Origin: Clostridiales bacterium | GTDB lineage: Bacteria > Bacillota > Clostridia > Saccharofermentanales > Saccharofermentanaceae | Assembly: GCA_017617995.1 (NCBI GenBank) | Contig: JAFZVE010000060.1 | Span: forward strand, 1-64,000 | Direction: 5' to 3' | DNA: 64,000 nucleotides | In this document: in pieces, positions 35,447-44,877 of the stretch | Numbering within the stretch: the first letter of the stretch is position 1 | How the letters are laid out: every line of letters starts with the position of its first letter | Notes under the pieces: model-generated | What the model was told of the DNA's origin: nothing | Databases searched by the model: none | The model's input: the letters and a program-made list of their open reading frames with translations, nothing else | Made by a program: the position numbers and the translations under genes

Positions 35447-36628
35447 TTACAGCCCGAAAAGCGCTGATACCGCGCCTTTGTCGACCTTGGAACCGATGAC
35501 ACAGAGCTTGCCGGTGACGTCCGCGGCGCCGGTTCTGACATCGGACTCGCCCGGAACATAGTCGAAGTGGATCCACTTTCCATCCTCGCCGGCGACGATG
35601 CCCTTGGCGCGGAGGATCATGCCGAAATCACCGGTATCGAGTTCTTCGAGTGCGGCGCGGATCGCAGCCTCAGAGAACTTCTTGCTGGTCTCGAATCCGA
35701 CGCTGTCGAAGACTTCGTCTGCGTGGTGGTGACCTTCGTGATCGTGATCATGGTCGTGACAGCCACATGTGCAGTCCGGACCGTGGTCGTGGTGATGTTC
35801 GTGTTCATGGTCATGATCATGGTGATGCTCATGCTCGTCGTGATCATGATGGTGGTGTTCGTGTTCATCCTCATCATGATCGTGATGGTGATGATGCTCA
35901 TGCTCATCCTCGTCGTCATGGTGATGATGTTCATGCTCATGCTCGTGGTCATGATCATGCTCATCGTGATCATGGTGATGGTGGTGATGTGCATTCTTCT
36001 CAGCCTCGAGAAGTGCTGCCGCCATATCGTCTGCGGTGAGCGGGTTTTCGATCGCCTCGCGGATCTGCGTGCCTGAGAGATTTTCCCAAGGCGTGGTGAT
36101 GATCTGGGAGTGATCGTTGATCTCACGAATCAGGGAGATCGCGACGTCGAGCTTCTCCTGGGCGATGTTGCCGGTACGGGACAGGATGATGGTGCCCGCG
36201 TACTTGATCTGGTTCTCATAGAATTCCTTGAAGTTCTTCAGGTAGATCTTGCACTTGCTGGCGTCGATGACGGTAACTGTACCGCAGACCTCGGTGCCCT
36301 CGACCTTCTCGACGGCCGCGACGACATCGGAGAGTTTGCCGACGCCGGAGGGCTCGATGAGGATACGGTCAGGGGAGAACTTGTCGATGACTTCCTTCAG
36401 CGCAGTGCCGAAATCACCTACGAGGGAGCAGCAGATGCAGCCGGAGTTCATCTCGGTGATCTCGATGCCGGCTTCCTTGAGGAACCCGCCATCGATACCG
36501 ATCTGGCCGAATTCGTTCTCGATGAGGACGAGTTTCTGACCCTGATATCCGTCGGAGATGAGTTTCTTGATCAGCGTGGTCTTACCGGCGCCGAGAAAAC
36601 CTGAGAAGATGTCTACTTTTGTTGCCAT
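35447..36628 (-). CDS. CobW-family GTPase with His-rich metal loop
   Basis: 393 residues. Walker A GFLGAGKTT (near residue 9), metal site GCICC (C-x-C-C), switch region LIEPSGVG, then about 100 residues (roughly 213-310) made almost only of His, Asp and Glu, and the CobW C-terminal domain. Such COG0523 proteins deliver zinc or another metal to target enzymes using GTP. The His-rich tract should bind several metal ions. The usual NKxD guanine motif is SRTGN here. It follows the second GTPase gene on the same strand by 126 bases. Confidence 0.92.
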   Translation of the reverse strand: MATKVDIFSGFLGAGKTTLIKKLISDGYQGQKLVLIENEFGQIGIDGGFLKEAGIEITEMNSGCICCSLVGDFGTALKEVIDKFSPDRILIEPSGVGKLSDVVAAVEKVEGTEVCGTVTVIDASKCKIYLKNFKEFYENQIKYAGTIILSRTGNIAQEKLDVAISLIREINDHSQIITTPWENLSGTQIREAIENPLTADDMAAALLEAEKNAHHHHHHDHDEHDHDHEHEHEHHHHDDEDEHEHHHHHDHDEDEHEHHHHDHDEHEHHHDHDHEHEHHHDHGPDCTCGCHDHDHDHEGHHHADEVFDSVGFETSKKFSEAAIRAALEELDTGDFGMILRAKGIVAGEDGKWIHFDYVPGESDVRTGAADVTGKLCVIGSKVDKGAVSALFGL

Positions 36629-36754
36629 GTTTATTTTCCTTCTTTCATTTAGTTCATCGTTGCGGCCGCTTCGCTACGGGCGCGGCATTTTGCTTATTCC
36701 GGCGGCCGCATCATGAGGGCGCGTCCGGCGCCACATCGCGCGGCCAATCGAGAA

Positions 36755-37705
36755 TCAGCTGAAATAGATGATCTCGTTCTTCGGCTTGTCCGTCAGGTGG
36801 AAGTTCTCGACCTGCAGGCACGGGATCGCGACGGGGTTCCCCTGCGAATCGTCCCGGAAGAATCCGATCTTTCCGGTGACCGACAGCCATTTTCCGGCGG
36901 GAAAACCGCCTCTGACCTTATAAAGGCACAGCATGGAGATCATACCGATGTCGTTCGCGCAGCAGGTATATGCCTGACGCTGCAGGACGAAGGCCTGGTC
37001 CCGGTGCTCCTTCATGAGGGTGGCCTGACCGGTGACCGTGATACGTTTGCCGTTATAGCGCTTGACGTTATCGAGGGCATCGGTGTAGAAAAGACCGAAG
37101 TCGTCGGGGGCGATGACGCACGGGTCGTCATCGAGATTATACGGGAGATAGTTCCCGATATCGATCATGTTCCCGTCCATGCCGAAGAAAGACAGGTTCA
37201 TGCCCGGGTTCAGTGATTTTACCGAACCACGTAACTTAGGTATGTTATTGACTTCCGGATCCACGCGGTTGAAGATGACGTTATCGCAGAAGCGGTAGTA
37301 GTCGGCGAACATGGTCTGCATGTTTCGGTAGTAGTCGTTATAGGTCGAGGCGTCGACGATACAGATGGCCGCGCACAGCATCCATCTGTCCGGTACGTCC
37401 ACCACGTCGAAAAATGCACTCGGGCTGACGGATCCGTTCCACTCGATGAGGACCACGTCGGGCTTGAACTTCGCGTCGAGGATATATGTGAACGCACGGG
37501 TGACCTCTTCGGTCTCCGCGGTCACGATCTTCATGGCCTTGCAGGGAGCCTTCTCCTCAGGTGGAAGCTCCACTTCGCCTTCCTCGGTCAGGATGATCAG
37601 GACACGCTTGTCCTGGAAACTTCCGTCACCGATCCAGCTCTGGATGAAAGAGGTTTTCCCGGCATCGAGAAAGCCTGTGAAAAAATAAACCAGACAGTCT
37701 TCCAT
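36755..37705 (-). CDS. CobW-like GTPase fused to a DUF1980-like domain
   Basis: 316 residues. The N-terminal GTPase has Walker A TGFLDAGKTS and LIEWNG, but no C-x-C-C metal motif (ELPPEEK in the matching area). The C-terminal 100 residues (KRYNGKRITVTGQAT, YTCCANDIGMIS, GKWLSVTGKIGFF) match the outside C-terminal domain of YcgQ/DUF1980 membrane proteins, here without any membrane helix. The same two activities are encoded next to each other in other bacteria (YcgQ, YcgR permease and CobW), so the fusion supports a shared role in metal handling (inference). Confidence 0.8.
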   Translation of the reverse strand: MEDCLVYFFTGFLDAGKTSFIQSWIGDGSFQDKRVLIILTEEGEVELPPEEKAPCKAMKIVTAETEEVTRAFTYILDAKFKPDVVLIEWNGSVSPSAFFDVVDVPDRWMLCAAICIVDASTYNDYYRNMQTMFADYYRFCDNVIFNRVDPEVNNIPKLRGSVKSLNPGMNLSFFGMDGNMIDIGNYLPYNLDDDPCVIAPDDFGLFYTDALDNVKRYNGKRITVTGQATLMKEHRDQAFVLQRQAYTCCANDIGMISMLCLYKVRGGFPAGKWLSVTGKIGFFRDDSQGNPVAIPCLQVENFHLTDKPKNEIIYFS

Positions 37706-37976
37706 ATCAATTTCACGCGCGAGCGTGCCTTTCTATACAGATTAATAAACACCAGATAATATTTTCGTATGGAAACGTGAGAATTTCAAGCATGAATTTG
37801 CATAAAAATTCTTTCTTTCTCTTGAAATTCTTTCATTTCCCAGGGGGAGGCGGCAGAGGTGACCGAAGAACCATTTTATGCTAAAATGTTGGCGGTTATT
37901 AAGATAGGGACATCCGGGAAAAACGGACGAACTGTCTGAAAGTGGAAGAGATTAAAAAGAGGAGTCGAGCCGATCT
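37706..37976. other. Divergent intergenic region
   Basis: Separates the CobW-like gene from the MgtC pair. Near 37918-37932 the sequence GGGAAAAACGG is the only notable block. I looked for an M-box magnesium riboswitch and did not find one. Confidence 0.3.
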
Positions 37977-38705
37977 GTGGGCGAATTATTCAGTTATCTC
38001 AAAGAGTTTAACTTCGCATCCGTCGTCGTACGGCTGCTTCTGGCGATGATGTCCGGCGCGCTGATCGGATACGGACGTGAGAAGAAGGAACGTAATGCGG
38101 GCCTTCGTACGTATATGCTCATCAGTGTCGGATCGGCCCTGACACTTCTGATTTCCTTTTATGAATTTGAAATGCTCGGAGGCCCGTGGGCCGATATTGT
38201 CGCGAAGGTCGGATCGAAGTTCGACGGTACTCGTTTCGGTGCATCGGTGGTCGCGGGTATCGGCTTCCTCGCCGCAGGTACGATCGTGGCCTCAGCACAC
38301 CAGCAGGTCAGCGGCCTTACTTCGGCGATCGGACTTTTCGTCGCTGCCGTTCTCGGGATCGCTTCCGGTGCTGCCTTTTACGAATGCGTGCTTCCGTCGA
38401 TCGTGATCGTTATTTTCTGTATGGAAGTGCTGCAGCCTCTGGAAGTGCTCTTTAAGAGGAGACTTAGAAACATCACCATCACGATCAAGTACATCAATCC
38501 GACAGATATTGACATGATCAGAAGAACGATCGAAGAACAGGGCGCGCACCTCTACGAGATCGATCCCGAGGAGCCGGATGAGGATAACTATCCTTCGGCA
38601 ATCTTCTCGATGAAGATGAGTAAGGAGAAATCTTCGCACTCGGAAATGCTCTCATCGATTGTTGAACTTCCCTGCGTGCTTTCCCTGCACGAACTGATTT
38701 CGTAA
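37977..38705 (+). CDS. MgtC/SapB-family membrane protein
   Basis: 242 residues, GTG start with AGAGGAG upstream. About five membrane helices with LIGYGREKKERNAGLRTYML and GIGFLAAGTIV, the MgtC family signatures, then a C-terminal ACT-like domain (about 160-242). MgtC proteins help survival at low magnesium, partly by acting on the F-ATPase; enzyme-free function. Ten bases separate it from a second MgtC gene. Confidence 0.85.
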   Translation: MGELFSYLKEFNFASVVVRLLLAMMSGALIGYGREKKERNAGLRTYMLISVGSALTLLISFYEFEMLGGPWADIVAKVGSKFDGTRFGASVVAGIGFLAAGTIVASAHQQVSGLTSAIGLFVAAVLGIASGAAFYECVLPSIVIVIFCMEVLQPLEVLFKRRLRNITITIKYINPTDIDMIRRTIEEQGAHLYEIDPEEPDEDNYPSAIFSMKMSKEKSSHSEMLSSIVELPCVLSLHELIS

Positions 38706-38715
38706 CGGAGGAACT

Positions 38716-39408
38716 ATGCTGGGTATTTTCGATGGAATTCGAGATGTGACGATGCTGAGTACCACGATCCGCTTGCTGATTGCGGTGGTCCTCGGCGGCC
38801 TGATCGGACTGGAGCGTTCGTATAAGAACCGTCCCGCCGGATTCCGTACTCACATTCTGGTCTGCCTCGGCGGCACGATCGCTTCCATGACCGGTATTTA
38901 TCTGTATCTGAATATGAATCTCCCGACGGATATTTCCCGACTCGGCGCGCAGGTCGTCTCTGGTCTCGGCTTCATCGGCGGTGGTACGATCATCGTTGTC
39001 AACAATCACAAGATCAAGGGCCTGACTACAGCGGCAGGACTCTGGGCCTGCGGTGTGATCGGCATCGCGGTCGGCGCGGGCTTCTACGAAGGCGCGATCC
39101 TGGCGACCGGTTTCGTTCTGATTGCGGAGACACTGTTCTCGATTCTGGGAGACCGGATCACACACAATACACCTTTCAAGATGATCCTGGAGTATAACGA
39201 TAAAAATGCACTGAATCACGTGATGCGTTATTGTAAGAATAACCGCATGGTAATCAGTAACCTCGAAGCTACAGGTAAGAGAGATGCGATCATGTCCGTG
39301 TATTCGGTGGCACTGACCGTCCGTCCACGTGAGAAGGTCGATTTCGATAAGATCCTCAACCACATCGACGGGATCGAGGGCGTCATCGACGTCGAGATCG
39401 TAAGATAA
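38716..39408 (+). CDS. MgtC/SapB-family membrane protein, second
   Basis: 230 residues, the same fold as its neighbour: GLIGLERSYKNRPAGFRTHI, GLGFIGGGTII, and a C-terminal ACT-like domain. It is closer to the family consensus than the first copy. CGGAGG precedes the start. The tandem pair may act as a hetero-oligomer (inference). Confidence 0.87.
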   Translation: MLGIFDGIRDVTMLSTTIRLLIAVVLGGLIGLERSYKNRPAGFRTHILVCLGGTIASMTGIYLYLNMNLPTDISRLGAQVVSGLGFIGGGTIIVVNNHKIKGLTTAAGLWACGVIGIAVGAGFYEGAILATGFVLIAETLFSILGDRITHNTPFKMILEYNDKNALNHVMRYCKNNRMVISNLEATGKRDAIMSVYSVALTVRPREKVDFDKILNHIDGIEGVIDVEIVR

Positions 39409-39494
39409 GAAGCACAGGTCAGGGATCGACGGGATCCCCGGCAAAAGAAAAGAGAGCGTGCTTCCCGGCACGCCGGAAAGAGAGACTGCAGTTT

Positions 39495-41519
39495 ATGAAG
39501 AAGAGAATCATCAGCTCCATTCTGATATTGACCATGGTTACCGCGATGGCCGGATGCCGGATGCCGAAGAAGCATGTCGAGACGACGCCATCGGATCTGC
39601 CGAGACCGATCGAGCATACCACCGAGACGGAACCGACGGAAACGGAGGAGACACTCCCGCCGTACCACTGTGTAAACCCGAAGTTCGAAGACCTCTCGGC
39701 CGCTGAGATCTGTGCACTCCTGACACTTGAGGAAAAGGCTTCCCAGATGATGCAGGGTGCGAACTATGAGATGCCACTCGATGCGATGCAGGGCAACTGC
39801 TATGGTTCCGTGCTCTCGCACTATCCGGATCTTCCGGCAATGCCGATGGATGAGTGGTATGATATGGTCTCGCGTTATCAGGACGCGGCGCTTCTGTCAG
39901 ACACGCGTATCCCATTCATATACGGAAACGACTGTGTCCACGGCGTGCTGGAAGCCGCTGGAACAGTGATTTTCCCGCATAATATCAATGTAGGCGCGGC
40001 CTATGACGAGGCGCTCACGTTCGAGATGGGCGTGCTGACCGGCTCGGATATGCTGCACTGCGGGATACTCTGGTCATTCTCACCATGCGTGGCTTCCGCC
40101 CAGGATCCGCGCTGGGGTCGTACTTATGAGTCCTACTCCAGCGATGAGTCCATGGTACAGACGCTTGCTCTTTCCTATATCAAAGGACTTATGTCGCAGG
40201 GAATCGTGACATGCCCGAAGCATTTCTTCGGCGACGGTTATGTGAAGTTCGGGACAGGCGAGGGAGATTATCTGATTGACCGCGGCGATGCCCAGATGAC
40301 AGAAGAACAGATCGAGAAATGCCTGGCAGTATACAAGTCCCTCGTAGACGCGGGTGTGCCGACGATCATGCTCTCGCATTCCTCGCTGAACGGCATGAAG
40401 ATGCATGAGAACAAGGCGATGATCGACCGTCTCAGAACGGAGCTCGGATTTGAAGGTGTGATCCTCTCTGACTGGGATTCCATCCACAACTGTTCCGGGG
40501 CTTCGGATAAGGAGAATATCATCCTTTGCGTCAATGCAGGTATCGATATGTTCATGGAAGCAGAGAACTACGAGCAGAGCCGCGACTACATCATCGAAGC
40601 CGTGAACGAAGGTTCCATCCCGATGGAGCGCATCGATGCAGCTGTTACACGCATCATCCAGATGAAGATGGATTGCGGCCTCTTCGAGGATCCTTTCCTG
40701 GAAAATACCGTTCCTTCCTACGAGTGGAACAGTGAACACGCACACTCTGTTGCAAGAAAACTGGCGGCGGAATCTATGGTTCCTCTGGTTCTTCCGGAGG
40801 ATGGCCCGATTACGCTTGCTGAGGGCATGAAGGTCTTCGTTCTGGGACCGGCTGCTGACGATACCGGCGTCCTTTGCGGCGGCTGGACATATCTGTGGCA
40901 GGGTGGCACGGATTCCGATGCAAAAGCGATGGGCCAGCAGAGATGGTGCGAAGAAGGTCCGTCGATCCTGGAGGCGCTTCAGGCCTCAGCCGCAGAGATC
41001 GGCTTCGAGATCGTGACCGATCCGGAAGAGATGGAGAACTGCGATGTGATCCTCCTCTGCATCGGTGAGACTCCATATGCAGAGTGGTATGGCGACACCG
41101 AGGATCTCTCGATCGTCGGCGAGCTCGCACTTCCGGGAAACGAGGAAGCAATCGATACAATCGCAGAATATAAGGGCCAGTTCCCCGGGAATAAGAGACA
41201 TAAGTCGATCCCGGTCATCACGCTGATCGTAGCCGGAAGAAATGTCATCATCTCCGATTACGTCGACGATTGGGACGAAATCGTGATGTGCTATCTCCCG
41301 GGCTCCGAGGGCGGAAACGCGGTATCAGATATCCTGACCGGCAAGGCCGAGTTCTACGGCCGTCTGCCGATGCCCTATTATTCCTCTGTTGAACAGATCG
41401 ACAAGATCGGCACGGAAGAAGAGGAGTGCTGGCTGCCTCTCGGCTTCTCCGCAGCGGTACCGGAAGAACCGGAAGACGGAGAGATCCCAGGCGAGACAAC
41501 GGGAGACACCGAAGAGTAA
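39495..41519 (+). CDS. GH3 beta-glycosidase lipoprotein
   Basis: 674 residues. Lipobox AMAGC, a Thr/Glu linker, then the GH3 N-terminal barrel: LTLEEKASQMMQ, DPRWGRTYESYSSDE, CPKHFFGDG, and the nucleophile Asp in GVILSDWDSI. The C-terminal alpha/beta sandwich follows (VFVLGPAADD, EWYGDTEDLS, FYGRLPMPY). Likely an outside-anchored beta-glucosidase or beta-xylosidase acting on plant oligosaccharides; specificity cannot be read from sequence. It is followed by the zinc-ribbon gene after 69 bases. Confidence 0.92.
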   Translation: MKKRIISSILILTMVTAMAGCRMPKKHVETTPSDLPRPIEHTTETEPTETEETLPPYHCVNPKFEDLSAAEICALLTLEEKASQMMQGANYEMPLDAMQGNCYGSVLSHYPDLPAMPMDEWYDMVSRYQDAALLSDTRIPFIYGNDCVHGVLEAAGTVIFPHNINVGAAYDEALTFEMGVLTGSDMLHCGILWSFSPCVASAQDPRWGRTYESYSSDESMVQTLALSYIKGLMSQGIVTCPKHFFGDGYVKFGTGEGDYLIDRGDAQMTEEQIEKCLAVYKSLVDAGVPTIMLSHSSLNGMKMHENKAMIDRLRTELGFEGVILSDWDSIHNCSGASDKENIILCVNAGIDMFMEAENYEQSRDYIIEAVNEGSIPMERIDAAVTRIIQMKMDCGLFEDPFLENTVPSYEWNSEHAHSVARKLAAESMVPLVLPEDGPITLAEGMKVFVLGPAADDTGVLCGGWTYLWQGGTDSDAKAMGQQRWCEEGPSILEALQASAAEIGFEIVTDPEEMENCDVILLCIGETPYAEWYGDTEDLSIVGELALPGNEEAIDTIAEYKGQFPGNKRHKSIPVITLIVAGRNVIISDYVDDWDEIVMCYLPGSEGGNAVSDILTGKAEFYGRLPMPYYSSVEQIDKIGTEEEECWLPLGFSAAVPEEPEDGEIPGETTGDTEE

Positions 41520-41588
41520 CGGGAACAGTGCCTTTCGTATAGAGAAGCACTTGTCCATGTGCGTGTGATGCGCGGAAAGGATCCGGCA

Positions 41589-42095
41589 ATGAGCGAAGAT
41601 ATGACAGCTGAAGAGAGAGCTCCATACGGATATTGTCCCAAGTGCGGCGAGGGCTTCGACAAGCCGTACACACACTGCCCGTTCTGCAATGCGCCGAATC
41701 CCCATCTGGAACAGGATCTCGCCACAAAGAAGAGTAAAGTCGAGGAGCAGCTCGCCGCGCAGATGGCCGCGAACCGTGCGTGGGCCGATCTCAACCGTGA
41801 AGAGGTGACGATGCAGGTCGACGCCCAGATCGAGCAGAACCTCGAGGAGATGAAGAACCAGCTGAATCCGTTAAAGAAAAAGTCTGGTTCCGCTTCCACT
41901 TCCAGCCTCAACTCAGCAAACACGACCACATCCGGCCTCACCCGTGTGAAAAGCACGGCTTCCCCATCCACAGATCCCAACGGCGTTGAGATGCCCAAGG
42001 GAATCGCATACGGATGCGGCGGTGCCCTCAAGTGGGTCCTCATCCTCGCAGGAGCCGCCATTTTAGGAATCGGACTGTGGCTCCTTTTACGCTGA
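41589..42095 (+). CDS. Zinc-ribbon protein with C-terminal membrane helix
   Basis: 168 residues. N-terminal ribbon CPKC-x13-CPFC, a helical stretch (about 40-90), a Ser/Thr-rich linker, and one C-terminal helix (WVLILAGAAILGIGLWLLL). Tail-anchored topology with the zinc ribbon in the cytoplasm is likely. GGAAAGGA before the ATG supports this start over one 30 bases earlier. Function unknown. Confidence 0.75.
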   Translation: MSEDMTAEERAPYGYCPKCGEGFDKPYTHCPFCNAPNPHLEQDLATKKSKVEEQLAAQMAANRAWADLNREEVTMQVDAQIEQNLEEMKNQLNPLKKKSGSASTSSLNSANTTTSGLTRVKSTASPSTDPNGVEMPKGIAYGCGGALKWVLILAGAAILGIGLWLLLR

Positions 42096-42194
42096 CACGC
42101 CCATCCAAGAGCCGGCTAAGGATTTCTGATCCAGAAAAAGAAAACAGAAAAAATACCTTCGAAGCTCCTTTCCGGGAAAGACCGGTAGGAGCAA

Positions 42195-42317
42195 GTAAGG
42201 TCTCGTAATTAGAAAAGAAAGCAAACAAAAAAGCCTTCGATGTGCCTCCGCAGAGCGAAGCTCGAGGACAGCACAAGAAGGCTCTTTTTGTTGCTTACAA
42301 AATAATCGAGACCTTAC
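42195..42317 (-). repeat. Hairpin element B after acyl-CoA synthetase gene
   Basis: Outer arms GTAAGGTCTCG (42195) and CGAGACCTTAC (42307) are perfect inverted repeats, and pairing continues inward for about 40 bases. The minus-strand arm begins at the TAA stop of the synthetase gene. The loop reads GTCCTCGAGCTTCGCTCTGC then GGAGGC, matching the loop of element A at 22277. It also ends in a T-tract and may act as terminator. Confidence 0.7.
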
Positions 42318-44821
42318 GAATCCTTACCGTCTCTGATGACGTTACGCTTAATCTTTCCACTGATTGTCTTCGGCAGCTCAGTCACGAACTCGACGACACG
42401 CGGATACTTGTACGGCGCGGTGTTGGTCTTGACGTATTCCTGGATCTCTTTCTTGAGTTCCTCTGTCGGTTCTGCACGGCCGGGAACGAGTACGATCGTA
42501 GCTTTGACGACGATGCCGCGGACACCTTGCGGGTCCGGTGTACCGGTGACGGCGCACTCGAGCACATACGGCAGTTCCATGATGACGCTCTCGATTTCGA
42601 AAGGCCCGATGCGATAGCCGGAAGACTTGATAACATCGTCGACACGACCGACATACCAGATGTATCCGTCTTCATCCATCCAGGCGGTATCACCTGTGTG
42701 GAAGTAGCCGTCATGCCAGGATTCTTTAGTCTTCTCTTCGTTCTGGTAGTAGCCGAGATAGAGACCGCACGGAACGACGTCGACGGTACGGATGCAGATC
42801 TCGCCGGTGGTGCCCGGAGGACAGTCGTTGCCATCTTCATCAAGGATATGGACATCGTACGGAGTGACGGCCTTACCCATGGAGCCGAGGCGGATCGCGG
42901 ATCCTACGAGGTTACCGATAACGAGAGACGTTTCGGTCTGCCCGAAGCCCTCCATCAGGCGGATACCTGTGGCGCGCATGAACTGGTTGAAAACCTCCGG
43001 ATTCAGAGCCTCACCGGCAACCGTCGCATACTTCAGGGAAGTCAGATCGTACTTGGACAGATCTTCTTTGACGAGGAAGCGGTACATCGTCGGCGGTGCA
43101 CAGAATGTCGTTACGTGATACTTGGCGAACATCGGCAGGATCTCATTGGCATGGAATCTATCGAAGTCGAAGGTGAAGGTCGGTGCTTCGCAGAGCCACT
43201 GACCATAGAGCTTACCCCAGAGGGACTTGCCCCAGCCGGTATCGGAGATCGTAAAGTGCAGGCCGTTCGGATCTACGTTGTGCCAGTACTTCGCAGTGGC
43301 GAAATGACCGAGCGAATACTTGTGCGAGTGAGCGGCGATCTTCGGGTAGCCGGTGGTACCGGAAGTGAAGAACATGACCATCGTGTCATTGCCCTGTGTG
43401 GCATTGGCAGGACGCTCGAAAACATCGCTGAATGCAGGCATCTCGTAGTTGAAGTTGTGCCACTTGCTGCTCATATCCGGGAGCGGCAGGAAGCCTTGAT
43501 TTCCCTGATCTAGAAGCACGGCTTCGTTTCTCAGTCCGGCTTCTTCTACGGAAGCCTTGCCTTCGAGGACGGAAAGGAGCTTCGAACCGCTTTCGTCATC
43601 CGCACCGTTTGCCATGATGAGCGTGATATCCAGACCGGCCTTCTCTGCGGCCTTCTGTGCTTCAAGAGCAGTATCACCGTTACCTGTGATCACGATGGCG
43701 GAGACACCTGCTGCCTTGAAACGGTAATCGAAATCGTGTTCCTTGAGAAGGTTCGTGGCCGGGATCGCGATCGCACCGATCTTGTGAAGAGCGAGGATCG
43801 AGAACCAGAACTGGTAGTGACGCTTCAGGACGAGCATGACACGGTCGCCGTGCTTGATGCCGAGGCTCTGGAAATAGTTCGCCGTCATTGCGGTATACTT
43901 CTTCATCTCCGCGAAAGTGAATCGGTGATCGGTCACTCCGTCTTTAGCGACCCACATCATGGAAGTCTTATTCGGATCCTTATCGGCCATCGCATCCACG
44001 AGGTCAAAGGCGAAGTTGAACTTATCGGCTTCCGGTGTATAGGAGATATTCGTCAGTTTGTTGTCGGCATTGAGCGTATCCGTGACATACTTTCTGTATA
44101 CCGGATCAGGAACACCTGCCAGATCGAAATTCGTCTTATTGTCTTCTACATAAGAAGTCTGTACAGTCTTCTCGTAAGAATCGCCCTTGGTCCATTTCTC
44201 CGGGTTGAGAACGATTGCGTAGAAGGTGCAGTCCTCACCGCCGAGAGCAAACTCGTTGTGAGGTGTTCTACTGTCGAAGAAGATGGAGTCTCCCGGATAC
44301 AGGATCTCGGAGTGGTCACGGAGCATGACCTTCAGGCAGCCCTTGGTGACGATGTTCAGCTCCTGACCGGAGTGAGTGACAAGCTTGTACGGCGGATTTA
44401 GCGCTTCTTCAGAATACGGGATGGTCACCTCGAAAGGCTCACACAACTTGTTTCTGAAGAGGTGCCCGAGACGCATATACTTGTAGCCGGCGCGGCGGGT
44501 GATCGGAAGACCTTCGCCTTTTCTGGTTACGGCATACTCGCGAAGCGCCGGTGTCGTACCTTCCATCAGCTCGGAGATCTCGACGCCGCAGAGATTTGCG
44601 ACTTTGTATACGAAGGTGAAGCTGAAGTCTTCCTGACCTTCTTCGTACTTGATATACTCTTCCTCAGTGACCTCGACTTTCTCGGCCATGTCCTTCGTGG
44701 AGAGTCCCATGTCCAGACGCAGTGCTTTGATACGGCTCGCTACCTCAGAGATCTTCTGTTCGAGAAGACCACCATGCTCGCCGCTCTTCAATAATGTTTC
44801 GTTCTTTTCTAGTTCGCTCAT
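42314..44821 (-). CDS. HTH-cupin-acyl-CoA synthetase fusion
   Basis: 835 residues in three parts. Residues about 20-90: XRE HTH (IKALRLDMGLSTKDMAEKVE). About 105-210: cupin (PPYKLVTHSGQELNIVTKG, LYPGDSIFFDSRTPHNEF). About 230-835: an adenylate-forming acyl-CoA synthetase with P-loop TSGTTGYPK, GFGQTETS, YFHTGDTAWMDEDGY, GRVDDVIKSSGYRIGP and the catalytic Lys near the end (ISGKIKR). It joins a carboxylic acid to CoA through an acyl-adenylate; the closest type is short/medium-chain acid ligases. Many HTH-cupin proteins are regulators, so the fusion may bind its substrate or DNA. A T-box reading an isoleucine codon precedes it, pointing to 2-methylbutyrate or another branched acid as substrate (inference). 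Confidence 0.85.
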   Translation of the reverse strand: MSELEKNETLLKSGEHGGLLEQKISEVASRIKALRLDMGLSTKDMAEKVEVTEEEYIKYEEGQEDFSFTFVYKVANLCGVEISELMEGTTPALREYAVTRKGEGLPITRRAGYKYMRLGHLFRNKLCEPFEVTIPYSEEALNPPYKLVTHSGQELNIVTKGCLKVMLRDHSEILYPGDSIFFDSRTPHNEFALGGEDCTFYAIVLNPEKWTKGDSYEKTVQTSYVEDNKTNFDLAGVPDPVYRKYVTDTLNADNKLTNISYTPEADKFNFAFDLVDAMADKDPNKTSMMWVAKDGVTDHRFTFAEMKKYTAMTANYFQSLGIKHGDRVMLVLKRHYQFWFSILALHKIGAIAIPATNLLKEHDFDYRFKAAGVSAIVITGNGDTALEAQKAAEKAGLDITLIMANGADDESGSKLLSVLEGKASVEEAGLRNEAVLLDQGNQGFLPLPDMSSKWHNFNYEMPAFSDVFERPANATQGNDTMVMFFTSGTTGYPKIAAHSHKYSLGHFATAKYWHNVDPNGLHFTISDTGWGKSLWGKLYGQWLCEAPTFTFDFDRFHANEILPMFAKYHVTTFCAPPTMYRFLVKEDLSKYDLTSLKYATVAGEALNPEVFNQFMRATGIRLMEGFGQTETSLVIGNLVGSAIRLGSMGKAVTPYDVHILDEDGNDCPPGTTGEICIRTVDVVPCGLYLGYYQNEEKTKESWHDGYFHTGDTAWMDEDGYIWYVGRVDDVIKSSGYRIGPFEIESVIMELPYVLECAVTGTPDPQGVRGIVVKATIVLVPGRAEPTEELKKEIQEYVKTNTAPYKYPRVVEFVTELPKTISGKIKRNVIRDGKDS

Positions 44822-44877
44822 TTTTGTTCCTCCATAAGCTCCCTACAAGTTGCGCTGCATCTTCGCGTCCTGAGGCA

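Noticed and set aside
35567..36076. 169-codon hydrophobic open frame opposite the His-rich tract
   Set aside because: A run of Val/Met/Ile is simply the reverse strand of His/Asp codons; it is not a membrane protein.
36640..36740. GC-rich inverted repeat with two GCGGCCGC sites between the CobW genes
   Set aside because: Its TTCGCT block recalls the stop-codon hairpins, but arms, loop and position at a stop codon do not match.
37706..37976. M-box magnesium riboswitch before the MgtC pair
   Set aside because: The conserved M-box blocks could not be found by eye.
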